DNA of 64,000 bases, from assembly GCF_005938655.1 (NCBI RefSeq), contig NZ_VCQT01000040.1, positions 33,866 to 97,865 of the forward strand, read 5' to 3'. Origin of the DNA: Alloalcanivorax gelatiniphagus (GTDB taxonomy: Bacteria > Pseudomonadota > Gammaproteobacteria > Pseudomonadales > Alcanivoracaceae). This document shows positions 15,916-24,278 of the stretch, piece after piece. The notes beneath the pieces are model-generated. The model searched no databases. It was not told where the DNA came from and was given only the letters and a program-made list of their open reading frames with translations. The position numbers and the translations under genes were made by a program. The stretch's first letter is position 1, and each line of letters starts with the position of its first letter.

Positions 15916-17142
15916 TCAGGCGACCACGCCCTCGGCGAACAGGGTTTGCAAACCGGCTTCGTCGATGCCCAGCAAATCACCCAGTACCTCACGGGTGTGT
16001 TCACCGAGCAGCGGCGGCGGCCGGCGGTATTGCGCCGGAGTGGCGGACAACCGCAGCGGGCTGGCCACGGTGGGCACGGCCCCGGCGGAGGGGTGTTCCA
16101 TCTCCCGGCGCAGGCCACGGGCCTGGGCCTGGGGGTCCTCGAACACCTGTTCCAGGGTGTTCACCGGCCCGCAGGGCACGCCCACCGCTTCCAGGTCGTC
16201 CAGCCATTCCCGGGTGGTTTTCATCACCGTGGTCTGGCGCAGCAGCGGCACCAGCACCTCGCGGTGCTCCACCCGCGAGCGGTTGGTGGCGAAGCGCGGG
16301 TCCTCGGCCCATTCCGGATGACCGGCCACCTCACAGAAGCGGGCGAACTGGTCGTCGTTGCCCACGGTCAGGATCAGGTCGCCGTCGGCGGTGGGAAAAT
16401 CCTGGTACGGCACAATGTTCGGGTGCGCGTTGCCGGCCCGCTGCGGTGAGCGGCCGGTGGTCAGGAAGTTCATCGCCTGGTTGGCCAGACAAGCCACCTG
16501 CACGTCGAACAGAGCCATGTCCAGATGCTGACCTTCGCCGCTGCGGTCCCGGTGGGCCAGGGCCGCCAGCACCGCGATGGTGGCGTACAGGCCGGTGGTG
16601 ATATCGGTGAGCGCCACGCCCACTTTCATCGGCCCGGCGCCCTCCTCGCCATCCGGGCGGCCGGTGAGGCTCATCAAACCGCCCAGCGCCTGGATCATGA
16701 AATCGTAGCCGGCGCGACGGGCGTAGGGGCCGTCCTGGCCGAAGCCGGTGATCGAGCAGTAAATCAGCTTCGGGTTCACCGCCTTCAGGCTGTCGTAATC
16801 CAGGCCGTAGCGTTTCAGGCCACCGACCTTGAAGTTCTCCAGCACCACGTCGCATTCCGCCGCCAGCTTGCGCACCAACGCCTGCCCTTCCGGGCGGGTG
16901 ATGTCGATGGCCACGGATTCCTTGTTGCGGTTGGCGCTCAGGTAGTAAGCGGCCTGGTCGGTGTCCTGACCGTCACCGTCCTTCAGGTAGGGCGGGCCCC
17001 AGCCACGGGTATCGTCCCCGCGGCCCGGACGTTCCACCTTGATCACCCGGGCGCCCAGGTCACCCAGGATCTGACCGGCCCAGGGGCCGGCCAGAACCCG
17101 GGAAAGATCCAGGACGCGCAGGTGGGACAGTGCGCCGGACAT
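15916..17142 (-). CDS. Class III (CaiB/BaiF) CoA transferase, glutarate pathway
   Basis: 408 aa. The opening LRVLDLSRVLAGPWAGQILGDLGA and the RPGRGDDTRGWGPPYL segment are hallmarks of CaiB/BaiF enzymes; the catalytic Asp is expected in the GYDFMIQALGG stretch near residue 140. Its gene starts inside the gcdH stop (TGATG) and the LysR gene is divergent. This is the same arrangement as the Pseudomonas glutarate cluster, where this enzyme is the succinyl-CoA:glutarate CoA-transferase. It would convert glutarate (for example from lysine) to glutaryl-CoA for GcdH. Confidence 0.9.
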   Translation of the reverse strand: MSGALSHLRVLDLSRVLAGPWAGQILGDLGARVIKVERPGRGDDTRGWGPPYLKDGDGQDTDQAAYYLSANRNKESVAIDITRPEGQALVRKLAAECDVVLENFKVGGLKRYGLDYDSLKAVNPKLIYCSITGFGQDGPYARRAGYDFMIQALGGLMSLTGRPDGEEGAGPMKVGVALTDITTGLYATIAVLAALAHRDRSGEGQHLDMALFDVQVACLANQAMNFLTTGRSPQRAGNAHPNIVPYQDFPTADGDLILTVGNDDQFARFCEVAGHPEWAEDPRFATNRSRVEHREVLVPLLRQTTVMKTTREWLDDLEAVGVPCGPVNTLEQVFEDPQAQARGLRREMEHPSAGAVPTVASPLRLSATPAQYRRPPPLLGEHTREVLGDLLGIDEAGLQTLFAEGVVA

Positions 17143-18326
17143 CAGTTAGCGAACGCTTGCAGACCGGTCTGGGCGCGGCCCAGGATCAGCGCGTGCACGT
17201 CGTGGGTGCCTTCGTAGGTGTTGACCACTTCCAGGTTCACCAGGTGACGGGCCACGCCGAATTCATCGGAGATGCCGTTGCCGCCCATCATGTCGCGGGC
17301 CAGACGGGCGATGTCCAGGGACTTGCCGCAGGAGTTGCGCTTCATGATGGAGGTGATTTCCACCGCCGCGGTGCCTTCGTCCTTCATGCGGCCCAGACGC
17401 AGGCAGCCTTGCAGGCCCAGGGTGATTTCGGTCTGCATGTCGGCCAGTTTCTTCTGGATCAGCTGGTTGGCGGCCAGCGGGCGGCCAAACTGCTTGCGGT
17501 CCAGGGTGTACTGGCGGGCGGTGTGCCAGCAGAACTCGGCGGCGCCCAGGGCGCCCCAGGCGATGCCGTAGCGGGCGGAGTTCAGGCAGGTGAACGGGCC
17601 TTTCAGGCCGGTCACGTTGGGCAGCATGTTCTCTTCCGGCACGAACACGTTGTCCATCACGATTTCACCGGTGATGGAGGCGCGCAGGCCCACCTTGCCG
17701 TGGATCGCCGGCGCGGACAGACCTTCCCAGCCTTTCTCCAGGATAAAGCCACGGATCTTGCCGTCTTCGGTTTTGCCCCATACCACGAATACGTCGGCGA
17801 TCGGGCTGTTGGTGATCCACATCTTGGCGCCGGTGAGGCTGTAGCCACCGTCCACTTTCTTGGCGCGGGTGGCCATGCTGCCCGGGTCGGAACCGTGGTC
17901 CGGCTCGGTCAGGCCGAAGCAGCCGATCCACTCGCCGCTGGCCAGCTTGGGCAGGTACTTCTGTTTCTGCTCTTCGCTGCCGAATTCGTTGATCGGCACC
18001 ATTACCAGGGAGGACTGAACACTCATCATGGAGCGGTAGCCGGAGTCCACGCGCTCTACTTCGCGGGCGATCAGGCCGTAGCAAACGTAGTTCATGCCGG
18101 CGCCGCCATAGGCTTCCGGAATGGTGGCGCCGAGCAGGCCCAGCTCGCCCATTTCGCGGAAGATGGCCGGATCGGTCTTCTCGTGGCGGAAGGCTTCCAG
18201 CACACGGGGGGCCAGCTTGTCCTGGCAGTATTGGCGGGCGGCGTCCGCCACCATGCGTTCGTCTTCAGTGAGCTGCTGGTCCAGCAGCAGAGGGCTTTCC
18301 CAGTTGAACGAAGCCTGATTCGCCAT
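17142..18326 (-). CDS. gcdH: Glutaryl-CoA dehydrogenase
   Basis: 394 aa from the ATG at 18326, with AGGTGG 8 nt upstream; two in-frame GTGs further back are less likely. Acyl-CoA dehydrogenase family, with glutaryl-CoA-specific features: [33 protein letters not shown], and the catalytic Glu in [17 protein letters not shown] near the C-terminus. It oxidises and decarboxylates glutaryl-CoA to crotonyl-CoA in lysine, tryptophan and glutarate breakdown, passing electrons to ETF. Co-transcribed with the CoA transferase. Confidence 0.96.
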   Translation of the reverse strand: MANQASFNWESPLLLDQQLTEDERMVADAARQYCQDKLAPRVLEAFRHEKTDPAIFREMGELGLLGATIPEAYGGAGMNYVCYGLIAREVERVDSGYRSMMSVQSSLVMVPINEFGSEEQKQKYLPKLASGEWIGCFGLTEPDHGSDPGSMATRAKKVDGGYSLTGAKMWITNSPIADVFVVWGKTEDGKIRGFILEKGWEGLSAPAIHGKVGLRASITGEIVMDNVFVPEENMLPNVTGLKGPFTCLNSARYGIAWGALGAAEFCWHTARQYTLDRKQFGRPLAANQLIQKKLADMQTEITLGLQGCLRLGRMKDEGTAAVEITSIMKRNSCGKSLDIARLARDMMGGNGISDEFGVARHLVNLEVVNTYEGTHDVHALILGRAQTGLQAFAN

Positions 18327-18486
18327 GGTTTTCACCACCTATGCATTTGTTGATATAGAGACACCCCTGGCGGGGTGAACTCGTTGAGGGCGTCCATCCT
18401 ATGGACCTGTTATCCCACCCGGCAAGCGATTATTATTCATCCCATTGTGCGTTTTCATCACTTCATCGCCCTACCCCGGAGAATCC

Positions 18487-19395
18487 ATGCGCCGCAAGAT
18501 CCCCAGCACCACCGCCCTGGTGGGTTTCGAGGCCGCCGCCCGCCATCAAAGCTTCACCAAGGCCGCCGAGGAGTTGTCGCTGACGCAGAGCGCGATCTGC
18601 CGGCAAATCGGCGGTCTGGAGGAATTTCTCGGCGTTAAGCTGTTTCGCCGGGGCCGCCAGGGGGTGCAGTTGACGCCCGCCGGCCAGCACTACAGCCGCC
18701 AGGTCAGCGCCCGTCTCAACGAACTGGAAAGGGACACCCTGGCGGCCATGGGCAAACACGGCACGAATAACATTTTGGAACTGGCGCTGGTGCCCACCTT
18801 CGGCACCCGCTGGCTGCTGCCACGGCTGTCGTCGTTCCGCGAGCAGCACCCGGACGTGACCGTGAACCTGACCAACCGCACCCGCCCGTTTCTGTTCGCC
18901 GACACCCGCTTCGACGCCGCCATCTACTTCGGCGACGGCCAGTGGCCGGGCACCACCGCCACCCCGCTGATGCACGAGGAACCGGTGCCGGTGTGTCACC
19001 CGGATCTGGCCGGCGATGGCCCGCTGGATGGCGAGGCCATCGCCCGCCTGCCGCTGCTGCAACAGACCACCCGGCCTTATATGTGGCGGGCCTGGTTCGA
19101 TTCCCTGGGGCTGAAGGTGGACCGGGACATGGCCGGGCCCCGCTATGAGCTGTTCACCATGCTGGCCGAGGCGGCCATCCAGAAGATCGGCGTGGCGCTG
19201 ATTCCGCCCTTCCTGATTACCAAGGAGCTGGAAAGCGGCCAGCTGGTGATTCCGTTCCGGCACAGCTTCCGCAGCACCGACGCCTATCAATTCGTGGTGC
19301 CGGACAGCCAGCGCGGCAACGAGACGGTGGCGCGCTTCCAAGAGTGGCTGGTGGAAGAAGCCCGCCGCTTCCAGACCGCCGAAGCCGGCCAATAA
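18487..19395 (+). CDS. LysR-family regulator of the glutarate genes (GcdR-like)
   Basis: 302 aa starting MRRKIPSTTALVGFEAAARH, with GGAG just upstream. The N-terminal winged helix-turn-helix (FTKAAEELSLTQSAICRQIGG) is followed by a LysR substrate domain of the GcvA-like group (LVPTFGTRWLLPRLSSF; LPLLQQTTRPYMWRAWF). It is divergent from gcdH across 160 bp, the usual place for a LysR activator of that operon. The inducer is presumably glutarate or its CoA ester, by analogy only. Confidence 0.92.
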   Translation: MRRKIPSTTALVGFEAAARHQSFTKAAEELSLTQSAICRQIGGLEEFLGVKLFRRGRQGVQLTPAGQHYSRQVSARLNELERDTLAAMGKHGTNNILELALVPTFGTRWLLPRLSSFREQHPDVTVNLTNRTRPFLFADTRFDAAIYFGDGQWPGTTATPLMHEEPVPVCHPDLAGDGPLDGEAIARLPLLQQTTRPYMWRAWFDSLGLKVDRDMAGPRYELFTMLAEAAIQKIGVALIPPFLITKELESGQLVIPFRHSFRSTDAYQFVVPDSQRGNETVARFQEWLVEEARRFQTAEAGQ

Positions 19396-19480
19396 AAAAA
19401 GAAGGTTCATCGAGCCTTGGCGGGAAATCGAAGTAGCACGCCTGCGAAGCTGTGCCGCTCCGTTATTGTAGGAGCAACAT

Positions 19481-19545
19481 GTAGGAGCGACTTCAGTCGC
19501 GATAGCGGCGCCGCCGGGCTTGATCGCGACTGAAGTCGCTCCTAC
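19481..19545. repeat. REP-like inverted pair, A/T-arm variant
   Basis: GTAGGAGCGACTTCAGTCGC at 19481-19500 and its inverse at 19523-19545 belong to the variant whose arms read GCGACT/AGTCGC. A further fragment GTAGGAGCAACA lies just upstream. Confidence 0.9.
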
Positions 19546-19655
19546 AAAGGGGGGCGGAAGGGCGTCGTGCCCTGCGCCGCTTAGCAGTGGTCTTCGGCGC
19601 CACGGGCTCTACGGAACCGCCACCTCGAAGCGGAGCCTGTGTGGGTGCCCGACAT

Positions 19656-19720
19656 GTAGGAGCGACTTCAGTCGCGATAGCGGTGGCGCCGGGGCTGATC
19701 GCGACTGAAGTCGCTCCTAC
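19656..19720. repeat. REP-like inverted pair, second copy
   Basis: Same layout as the pair at 19481. The inner spacers (GGCGCCGCCGGGCT versus GGTGGCGCCGGGGC) and the right-hand flanks are also similar, so the two pairs look like duplicated units. The 479-bp gap 19396-19874 otherwise holds only the terminator below. Confidence 0.9.
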
Positions 19721-19799
19721 AAAAGGGGCTGGGAAGGCATAGCGCCCTGAGCCGCGCCGCGACTGGATCGAAATTTCCCGCCAAAAGCGCCATGAAGCA

Positions 19800-19832
19800 T
19801 AAAAAAACCGGCGGGCCTGGGGCCGCGCCGGT
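19800..19832 (-). terminator. Intrinsic terminator of the outer-membrane protein gene
   Basis: On the minus strand, ACCGGCG...CGCCGGT with a 12-nt GC-rich interior is followed by seven T residues, 43 nt past the stop of the beta-barrel gene. Confidence 0.8.
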
Positions 19833-19874
19833 GGGGGAGGGATTCGAAAATCCGTGGGTTTGGAGCGTGGAAGC

Positions 19875-20471
19875 TTAGAAGTTGTAGCGACCGAACAGGC
19901 CAATGGTGTCGGTGTCGTCGGTGAAGCTGACCCGGGCGCCCACGTCCCAGGCCCGGTTCAGTTGCACCAGACCCTGGCCATAGAGGCCGAAGTTGTCGTC
20001 GTACAGATCTTCGTACAACACGCCACCGGAAAGCTGCAGGTTGTCGGTGGTCTGGTGGCGCAGGCCACCGCGCAGGGCAAAGCCCCACTCGTCGTCGTTG
20101 AAGTCGTTGTCGTCGCGGATCACGTCCGCGGTGCCCACCAGGTCCAGGCCGCGCTGCAGCGGGGTGTGGAACCCGGCGCCGACATAAAGGCGGTTACCGT
20201 CCACGTCATCGCTGCCCGGGCTGTCGTAGTCGCCGTCGTAGAAGCTCAGGCCACCACGCAGAAACAGGTGCTCGTCCAGCGCGAAGGAACCTTCGCCGGT
20301 GATCACATCCACATCCGGCCCATGATCGTAATCCCAGCGGTCATAACCGAACTGACCGTAGGTGTAGGAGAACCCATTGTCCCGTACCGGGGAAGTGCTC
20401 TGCGCCTGGGCGCCCAGGCTGGCCAGGGTGCCGGCGGCAATCGCGGAAGCAATCAGGGTCTTCTTCAACAT
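19875..20471 (-). CDS. Small outer-membrane beta-barrel protein
   Basis: 198 aa. A clear Sec signal peptide (LKKTLIASAIAAGTLASLGAQA) is followed by alternating polar/aromatic strands with acidic turns (DYDHGPDVD, DNDFNDDE) and a C-terminal Phe in LFGRYNF, the outer-membrane insertion signature. The size suits an 8-strand barrel. The ATG at 20471 is preferred to one at 20477 because GAGG is correctly spaced only for the former. Function is unknown. It is divergent from copA, but its promoter shares no obvious copper motif of its own. Confidence 0.8.
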   Translation of the reverse strand: MLKKTLIASAIAAGTLASLGAQAQSTSPVRDNGFSYTYGQFGYDRWDYDHGPDVDVITGEGSFALDEHLFLRGGLSFYDGDYDSPGSDDVDGNRLYVGAGFHTPLQRGLDLVGTADVIRDDNDFNDDEWGFALRGGLRHQTTDNLQLSGGVLYEDLYDDNFGLYGQGLVQLNRAWDVGARVSFTDDTDTIGLFGRYNF

Positions 20472-20619
20472 GTCCATGTCCTCGCTATAAGTTGGCGACT
20501 GTCGAAAGTCGGCACATAGTCCGTCAGGGCCCTGGCCGGCGCCAGTGGCCAGGTCTCGAAACCACGGCGCTTTTATAAAAGTTTTCAATGTCCACGCGGG
20601 TTTATGTGCGCCCCCACCG

Positions 20620-20651
20620 TTGACCTTGGGGTTACCCCAAGGTTGGATACT
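20620..20651 (+). promoter_or_regulatory. MerR/CueR-type copper-responsive promoter of copA
   Basis: A -35 TTGACC (20620-20625) and a -10 GATACT (20646-20651) are separated by 20 bp. This over-long spacer is typical of MerR-family promoters. The spacer carries the perfect dyad ACCTTGGGG-TTA-CCCCAAGGT (20623-20643), which matches the CueR operator style. The copA ATG is 35 nt further on. No merR-type gene is in the window, so the regulator must be elsewhere. Confidence 0.88.
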
Positions 20652-20685
20652 GGGCCTACTCAGGCTTCTTTCACGGGAGACCCTC

Positions 20686-23187
20686 ATGAACAGTCAGACC
20701 CTTGCCATTCGCGGCGCCTCCTGCCAGCACTGCGTCAAAACCATCGAGAACGCCCTGGGCGCGGTGGCCGGCGTGCGTGGCGTGCAGGTGGATCTGAACC
20801 AGCAGACGGTGACCGTGGACGGCGACGCCGACCGGGGTGCCCTGCGCGCCGCCCTGGACGACGCCGGCTATGCCGCCGAGGACGACGACGGGGAGGCGCC
20901 GCCACCCTCGGAGTCGCCCCCGGAACCCGCCGCCCGGGACCGGGACCTGTCCCTGTCGGTGACCGGCGCCCATTGCGCTTCCTGCGTGCGCACCATCGAG
21001 GACGCCCTGCACGGCGTGCCCGGGGTCGCCACGGCGAGCATGAACCTGGCCAACCACACCGCCCGGGTGAGCGGCAGCGCGGACCCGGATGCGCTGGTGC
21101 GCGCGGTGCAGAAGGTGGGCTATGACGCGGCGCCGGTGCGCGACCCGGCCCGCGCCGAGGACGACCGGGAAGCCCAGGAGCGCCAGCTGTACCGCAAGCT
21201 GGTGCGCCAGACCAGCGTGGCGCTGGCGGTGGGCCTGCCGATCATGCTGTGGGGCTGGTTCGGCGGCACCATGACCGTGGAAGCCGGCACCGCCAGCCAG
21301 TGGGGCTGGGGCGCGGTGGCGGTGATCACCTTTTTGATGCTGGCCTTCCCGGGCCGGCATTTCTTCGTCGGTGCCTGGAAGGCGTTCCGTCATCACAACG
21401 CCAATATGGACACCCTGATCGCGGTGGGCACCGGCGCCGCCTGGGGCTATTCCACCCTGGTGGTGATCGCTCCGGACCTGCTGCCGGAGATGGCCCGCCA
21501 CGTTTATTTCGAAGCCAGCCCGATGATCATCGGCCTGGTGAACCTGGGCCTGGCCCTGGAGCTGCGCGCCCGGGGCAAGACCGGCGCCGCCGTGAAACGG
21601 CTGCTGAACCTGGGCGCCAAAACCGCCCGCCGCCTGGACGACGATGGCGAGCACGATGTGCCGGTGGAAGATATCCGCGTGGACGACCGACTGCGGGTGC
21701 GCCCCGGTGAAACCATCGCGGTGGACGGCGAGGTGCTGGAAGGCGACAGCGAGGTGGACGAATCCATGCTCACCGGCGAGCCCATGCCGGTGGTGAAAAG
21801 CGAAGGCGACACCGTGGCCGCCGGCACCCTCAACGGCAGCGGCACCCTGGTGTACCGCGCCACCCGGGTGGGCGCCGACACCGCCCTGGCGCGGATCATC
21901 GATCTGGTCAAGAAAGCCCAGGGCGCCAAGCCGCCCATCGGCCGGCTAGCCGACACCGTGGCCAGTGTGTTCGTGCCCACCATTCTGCTGATCGCCGTGG
22001 CCACCGCGCTGATCTGGTACAACGTCGGCCCGCAGCCGGTGGCCGCCTACATGGTGGTGGCCTCGGTGACCGTGCTGATCATCGCCTGCCCCTGCGCCCT
22101 GGGCCTGGCCACGCCCATGTCGGTGATGGTGGCGGTGGGCAAGGCGGCGGAGTCCGGCATCCTGATCCGCCAGGACGCCGCCCTGCAAACCGCCGCCGAG
22201 CTGGACACCGTGGTGCTCGACAAAACCGGCACCATTACCGAGGGCCGGCCGTCCGTAACCCGGGTGATCGCCGCCCCGGACCAGGACGAAGAAACGGTGC
22301 TGCGCCTGGCGGCCAGCCTGGAAGCCGGCTCCGAGCACCCGCTGGCGCGGGCGATCCTGGACGCCGCCGAGGAGCGTGGTCTGAAGCCGCAACCGGTGAG
22401 CGACTTCCGCGCCCTCAACGGCAAGGGCGTCAGCGCCCGCCAGGACGGCGCCCTGCTGCGCCTGGGCAACCGCCGCTGGCTGGAACAGGAAGGCATTCAG
22501 CTGGGGCTGGAAGACCAGGCCCGGCAACTCAGTGACCAGGCCGCCACGCCCCTGTTCCTGACCCGCGACCACACCGTGATCGGCGTGCTCGGCGTGGCCG
22601 ACCGCATCAAGGCGGACGCCGCCGAGGCGATTCGCCGGCTGCGCGACCGGGATATCCGGGTGGTGATGATCACCGGCGATATCCAGGCCACCGCCGACGC
22701 CATCGCCCGCCAGGCCGGCGTGGACGAAGTGCTCGCCGAGGTGCTGCCGGAAGACAAGGCCCGCGAAGTGGAAAAACTGCAGAAGGAAGGCCGCAAGGTG
22801 GCCATGGTCGGTGACGGCATCAACGACGCCCCGGCCCTGGCCCAGGCGGACGTGGGCTTCGCCATCGGCACCGGCACCGACGTGGCCATCGAGTCCGCCG
22901 CCATCACGCTGATGAGCGGTTCCCTGCACGGCGTGGCCGACGCCATGGCGATTTCCCGGGCCACCCTGCGCAACATCAAACAGAACCTGTTCGGCGCCTT
23001 CGTCTACAACAGCCTGGGCGTGCCGGTGGCCGCCGGCCTGCTCTACCCGTTCACCGGCTGGCTGCTCAGCCCGGTGATCGCCGGCGCGGCCATGTCGCTG
23101 AGTTCGGTGACCGTGGTCAGCAACGCCAACCGGCTGCGTTTCTTCAAGCCCCGTGGCCATGGCAAGGGAAAGGGAGATCGCTCATGA
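20686..23187 (+). CDS. copA: Copper-exporting P1B-type ATPase CopA
   Basis: An 833-aa inner-membrane Cu(I) pump. Two heavy-metal-associated domains lie at about 1-66 (GASCQHC, Cys13 and Cys16) and 80-145 (GAHCASC). They are followed by eight membrane helices, the phosphatase TGEPMPV, the CPC ion site in [14 protein letters not shown] with the phosphorylated Asp, and [10 protein letters not shown]. The last helices hold YNSLGVP and MSLSS, the residues that mark Cu(I) specificity. GGGAG lies 6 nt before the ATG; the longer frame upstream would run through the promoter. Its stop overlaps the cupredoxin gene by ATGA. Confidence 0.97.
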   Translation: MNSQTLAIRGASCQHCVKTIENALGAVAGVRGVQVDLNQQTVTVDGDADRGALRAALDDAGYAAEDDDGEAPPPSESPPEPAARDRDLSLSVTGAHCASCVRTIEDALHGVPGVATASMNLANHTARVSGSADPDALVRAVQKVGYDAAPVRDPARAEDDREAQERQLYRKLVRQTSVALAVGLPIMLWGWFGGTMTVEAGTASQWGWGAVAVITFLMLAFPGRHFFVGAWKAFRHHNANMDTLIAVGTGAAWGYSTLVVIAPDLLPEMARHVYFEASPMIIGLVNLGLALELRARGKTGAAVKRLLNLGAKTARRLDDDGEHDVPVEDIRVDDRLRVRPGETIAVDGEVLEGDSEVDESMLTGEPMPVVKSEGDTVAAGTLNGSGTLVYRATRVGADTALARIIDLVKKAQGAKPPIGRLADTVASVFVPTILLIAVATALIWYNVGPQPVAAYMVVASVTVLIIACPCALGLATPMSVMVAVGKAAESGILIRQDAALQTAAELDTVVLDKTGTITEGRPSVTRVIAAPDQDEETVLRLAASLEAGSEHPLARAILDAAEERGLKPQPVSDFRALNGKGVSARQDGALLRLGNRRWLEQEGIQLGLEDQARQLSDQAATPLFLTRDHTVIGVLGVADRIKADAAEAIRRLRDRDIRVVMITGDIQATADAIARQAGVDEVLAEVLPEDKAREVEKLQKEGRKVAMVGDGINDAPALAQADVGFAIGTGTDVAIESAAITLMSGSLHGVADAMAISRATLRNIKQNLFGAFVYNSLGVPVAAGLLYPFTGWLLSPVIAGAAMSLSSVTVVSNANRLRFFKPRGHGKGKGDRS

Positions 23188-23549
23188 GCATCCTGATCAA
23201 TGGCGCCGGCCTGGCGCTGATGGCCCTGATCGTCTGGTGGTTCTGGCTGTCTTCCAAGGGCCGCCCGGCGAAACGGGCGGAGCAAGACGGCACCATCGAC
23301 ATCGTGGTGGCCGACGGCGTCTACGAGCCCTCGGTGATCGAAACCAACACCGGCGACACCCTGACCCTGCGCTTCGACCGGCGCGACCCGAGCCCCTGCG
23401 CCGAACAGGTGATCTTCCACAAGCTGGACGTCAGCGAGACCCTGCCGGTGGGCGAGAAGACCACCGTCACCCTGACGCCGGCGACGCCGGGCACCTACCG
23501 CTTTACCTGCCAGATGCAGATGTATCAGGGCACCCTGATCGTTCACTAG
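23184..23549 (+). CDS. Membrane-anchored cupredoxin-domain protein
   Basis: 121 aa. One N-terminal membrane helix (residues ~5-24, [14 protein letters not shown]) is followed by a periplasmic beta-sandwich of the cupredoxin type ([33 protein letters not shown]). Potential copper ligands are the Cys in PSPCAEQ, the His in IFHKLDV, the Cys and Met residues in FTCQMQM, and the terminal His. Translationally coupled to copA, so it may hand off or buffer copper at the pump exit. The combination is reminiscent of copper-tolerance operons; the exact role is not established. Confidence 0.85.
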   Translation: MSILINGAGLALMALIVWWFWLSSKGRPAKRAEQDGTIDIVVADGVYEPSVIETNTGDTLTLRFDRRDPSPCAEQVIFHKLDVSETLPVGEKTTVTLTPATPGTYRFTCQMQMYQGTLIVH

Positions 23550-23570
23550 AGAAGAAAAAAGGAGATTCCC

Positions 23571-23996
23571 ATGACCCGTTTGCTGATCGCCGCCGGCCTG
23601 TTTCTCACCAGCACCCTGGCCGCCGCCGGTACCCTTGAGGTGTACAAATCACCGAGCTGCGGCTGCTGCACCGCCTGGGCGGAGCACATGCGCGACAACG
23701 GCTTCGAGGTGGAGGTACACAACACCGAGAACCTGCAATCCATCAAGGAAAAAGCCGGCCTGAAGCCGGGCATGGGCTCCTGCCACACCGCCTTTATCGA
23801 CGGCTACGCCATCGAAGGCCACGTACCCGCCGAGGACGTGAAACGGCTGCTGGAACAACGCCCGGACGCCCACGGCCTCACCGTGCCGGGCATGCCGGTG
23901 GGCTCCCCGGGCATGGAAATGGGCGACCGCCGCGACGCCTACAAGGTGCTGCTCTACGGTGAGGACGGCGTGCGGGTGTTCGCCACCCACCCCTGA
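23571..23996 (+). CDS. DUF411 (CopG-like) periplasmic metal-binding protein
   Basis: 141 aa with a Sec signal (LLIAAGLFLTSTLAAAG). The DUF411 core starts EVYKSPSCGCCTAWAEHM, with a CGCC thiol motif, and continues with GSCHTAFIDGYAIEGHVPA, which supplies another Cys and two His. Methionines cluster near the end (GMPVGSPGMEMGDRR). DUF411 proteins occur in copper, silver and cobalt resistance operons; here it is third in the copA operon with a good AAGGAGA ribosome site. Confidence 0.9.
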   Translation: MTRLLIAAGLFLTSTLAAAGTLEVYKSPSCGCCTAWAEHMRDNGFEVEVHNTENLQSIKEKAGLKPGMGSCHTAFIDGYAIEGHVPAEDVKRLLEQRPDAHGLTVPGMPVGSPGMEMGDRRDAYKVLLYGEDGVRVFATHP

Positions 23997-24014
23997 ACCA
24001 CCCTGCCCCCAGCC

Positions 24015-24041
24015 GCCGGCGGCCAGACCGCCGGCCCCTTT
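24015..24041 (+). terminator. Possible weak terminator of the copA operon
   Basis: GCCGGCGG and CCGCCGGC form an 8-bp stem with a 5-nt loop 18 nt past the DUF411 stop. It is followed only by CCCCTTT, so termination would be inefficient or assisted. Confidence 0.4.
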
Positions 24042-24097
24042 CGGCTCTCCGGCACACTCCCGGCTCTCCGATACAATAGTGCCACTTAAGCGCTGTT

Positions 24098-24118
24098 GCA
24101 TCTCATTCTTATTCTCAC
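24098..24118. promoter_or_regulatory. Candidate Fur box upstream of the TonB receptor
   Basis: TCATTCTTATTCTCA (24103-24117) approximates the 7-1-7 inverted Fur site, with the second half ATTCTCA the better match. TACAAT at 24072-24077 could be the -10 just upstream, which would place the Fur box at the transcript start. The site lies about 160 bp before the receptor gene. Confidence 0.5.
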
Positions 24119-24278
24119 TAGCATCCAAGGCGATCCGACCCGTTGGGATCGGGGGAACAGGTTTCGCTGATCCAGGGCCCGCCATGTGGCCCCCCGCCAG
24201 AATCAAGCAAACCTGAATCACGCCGCCGGCAAGTCTGGTCGCGGCGTCTGGACCCGTTGAGAATTGGAAACTGATTTC

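Noticed and set aside
19493..19903. Small frames across the 19.4-19.9 kb gap
   Set aside because: They read through two REP pairs and a terminator; the apparent peptides are translated palindromes.
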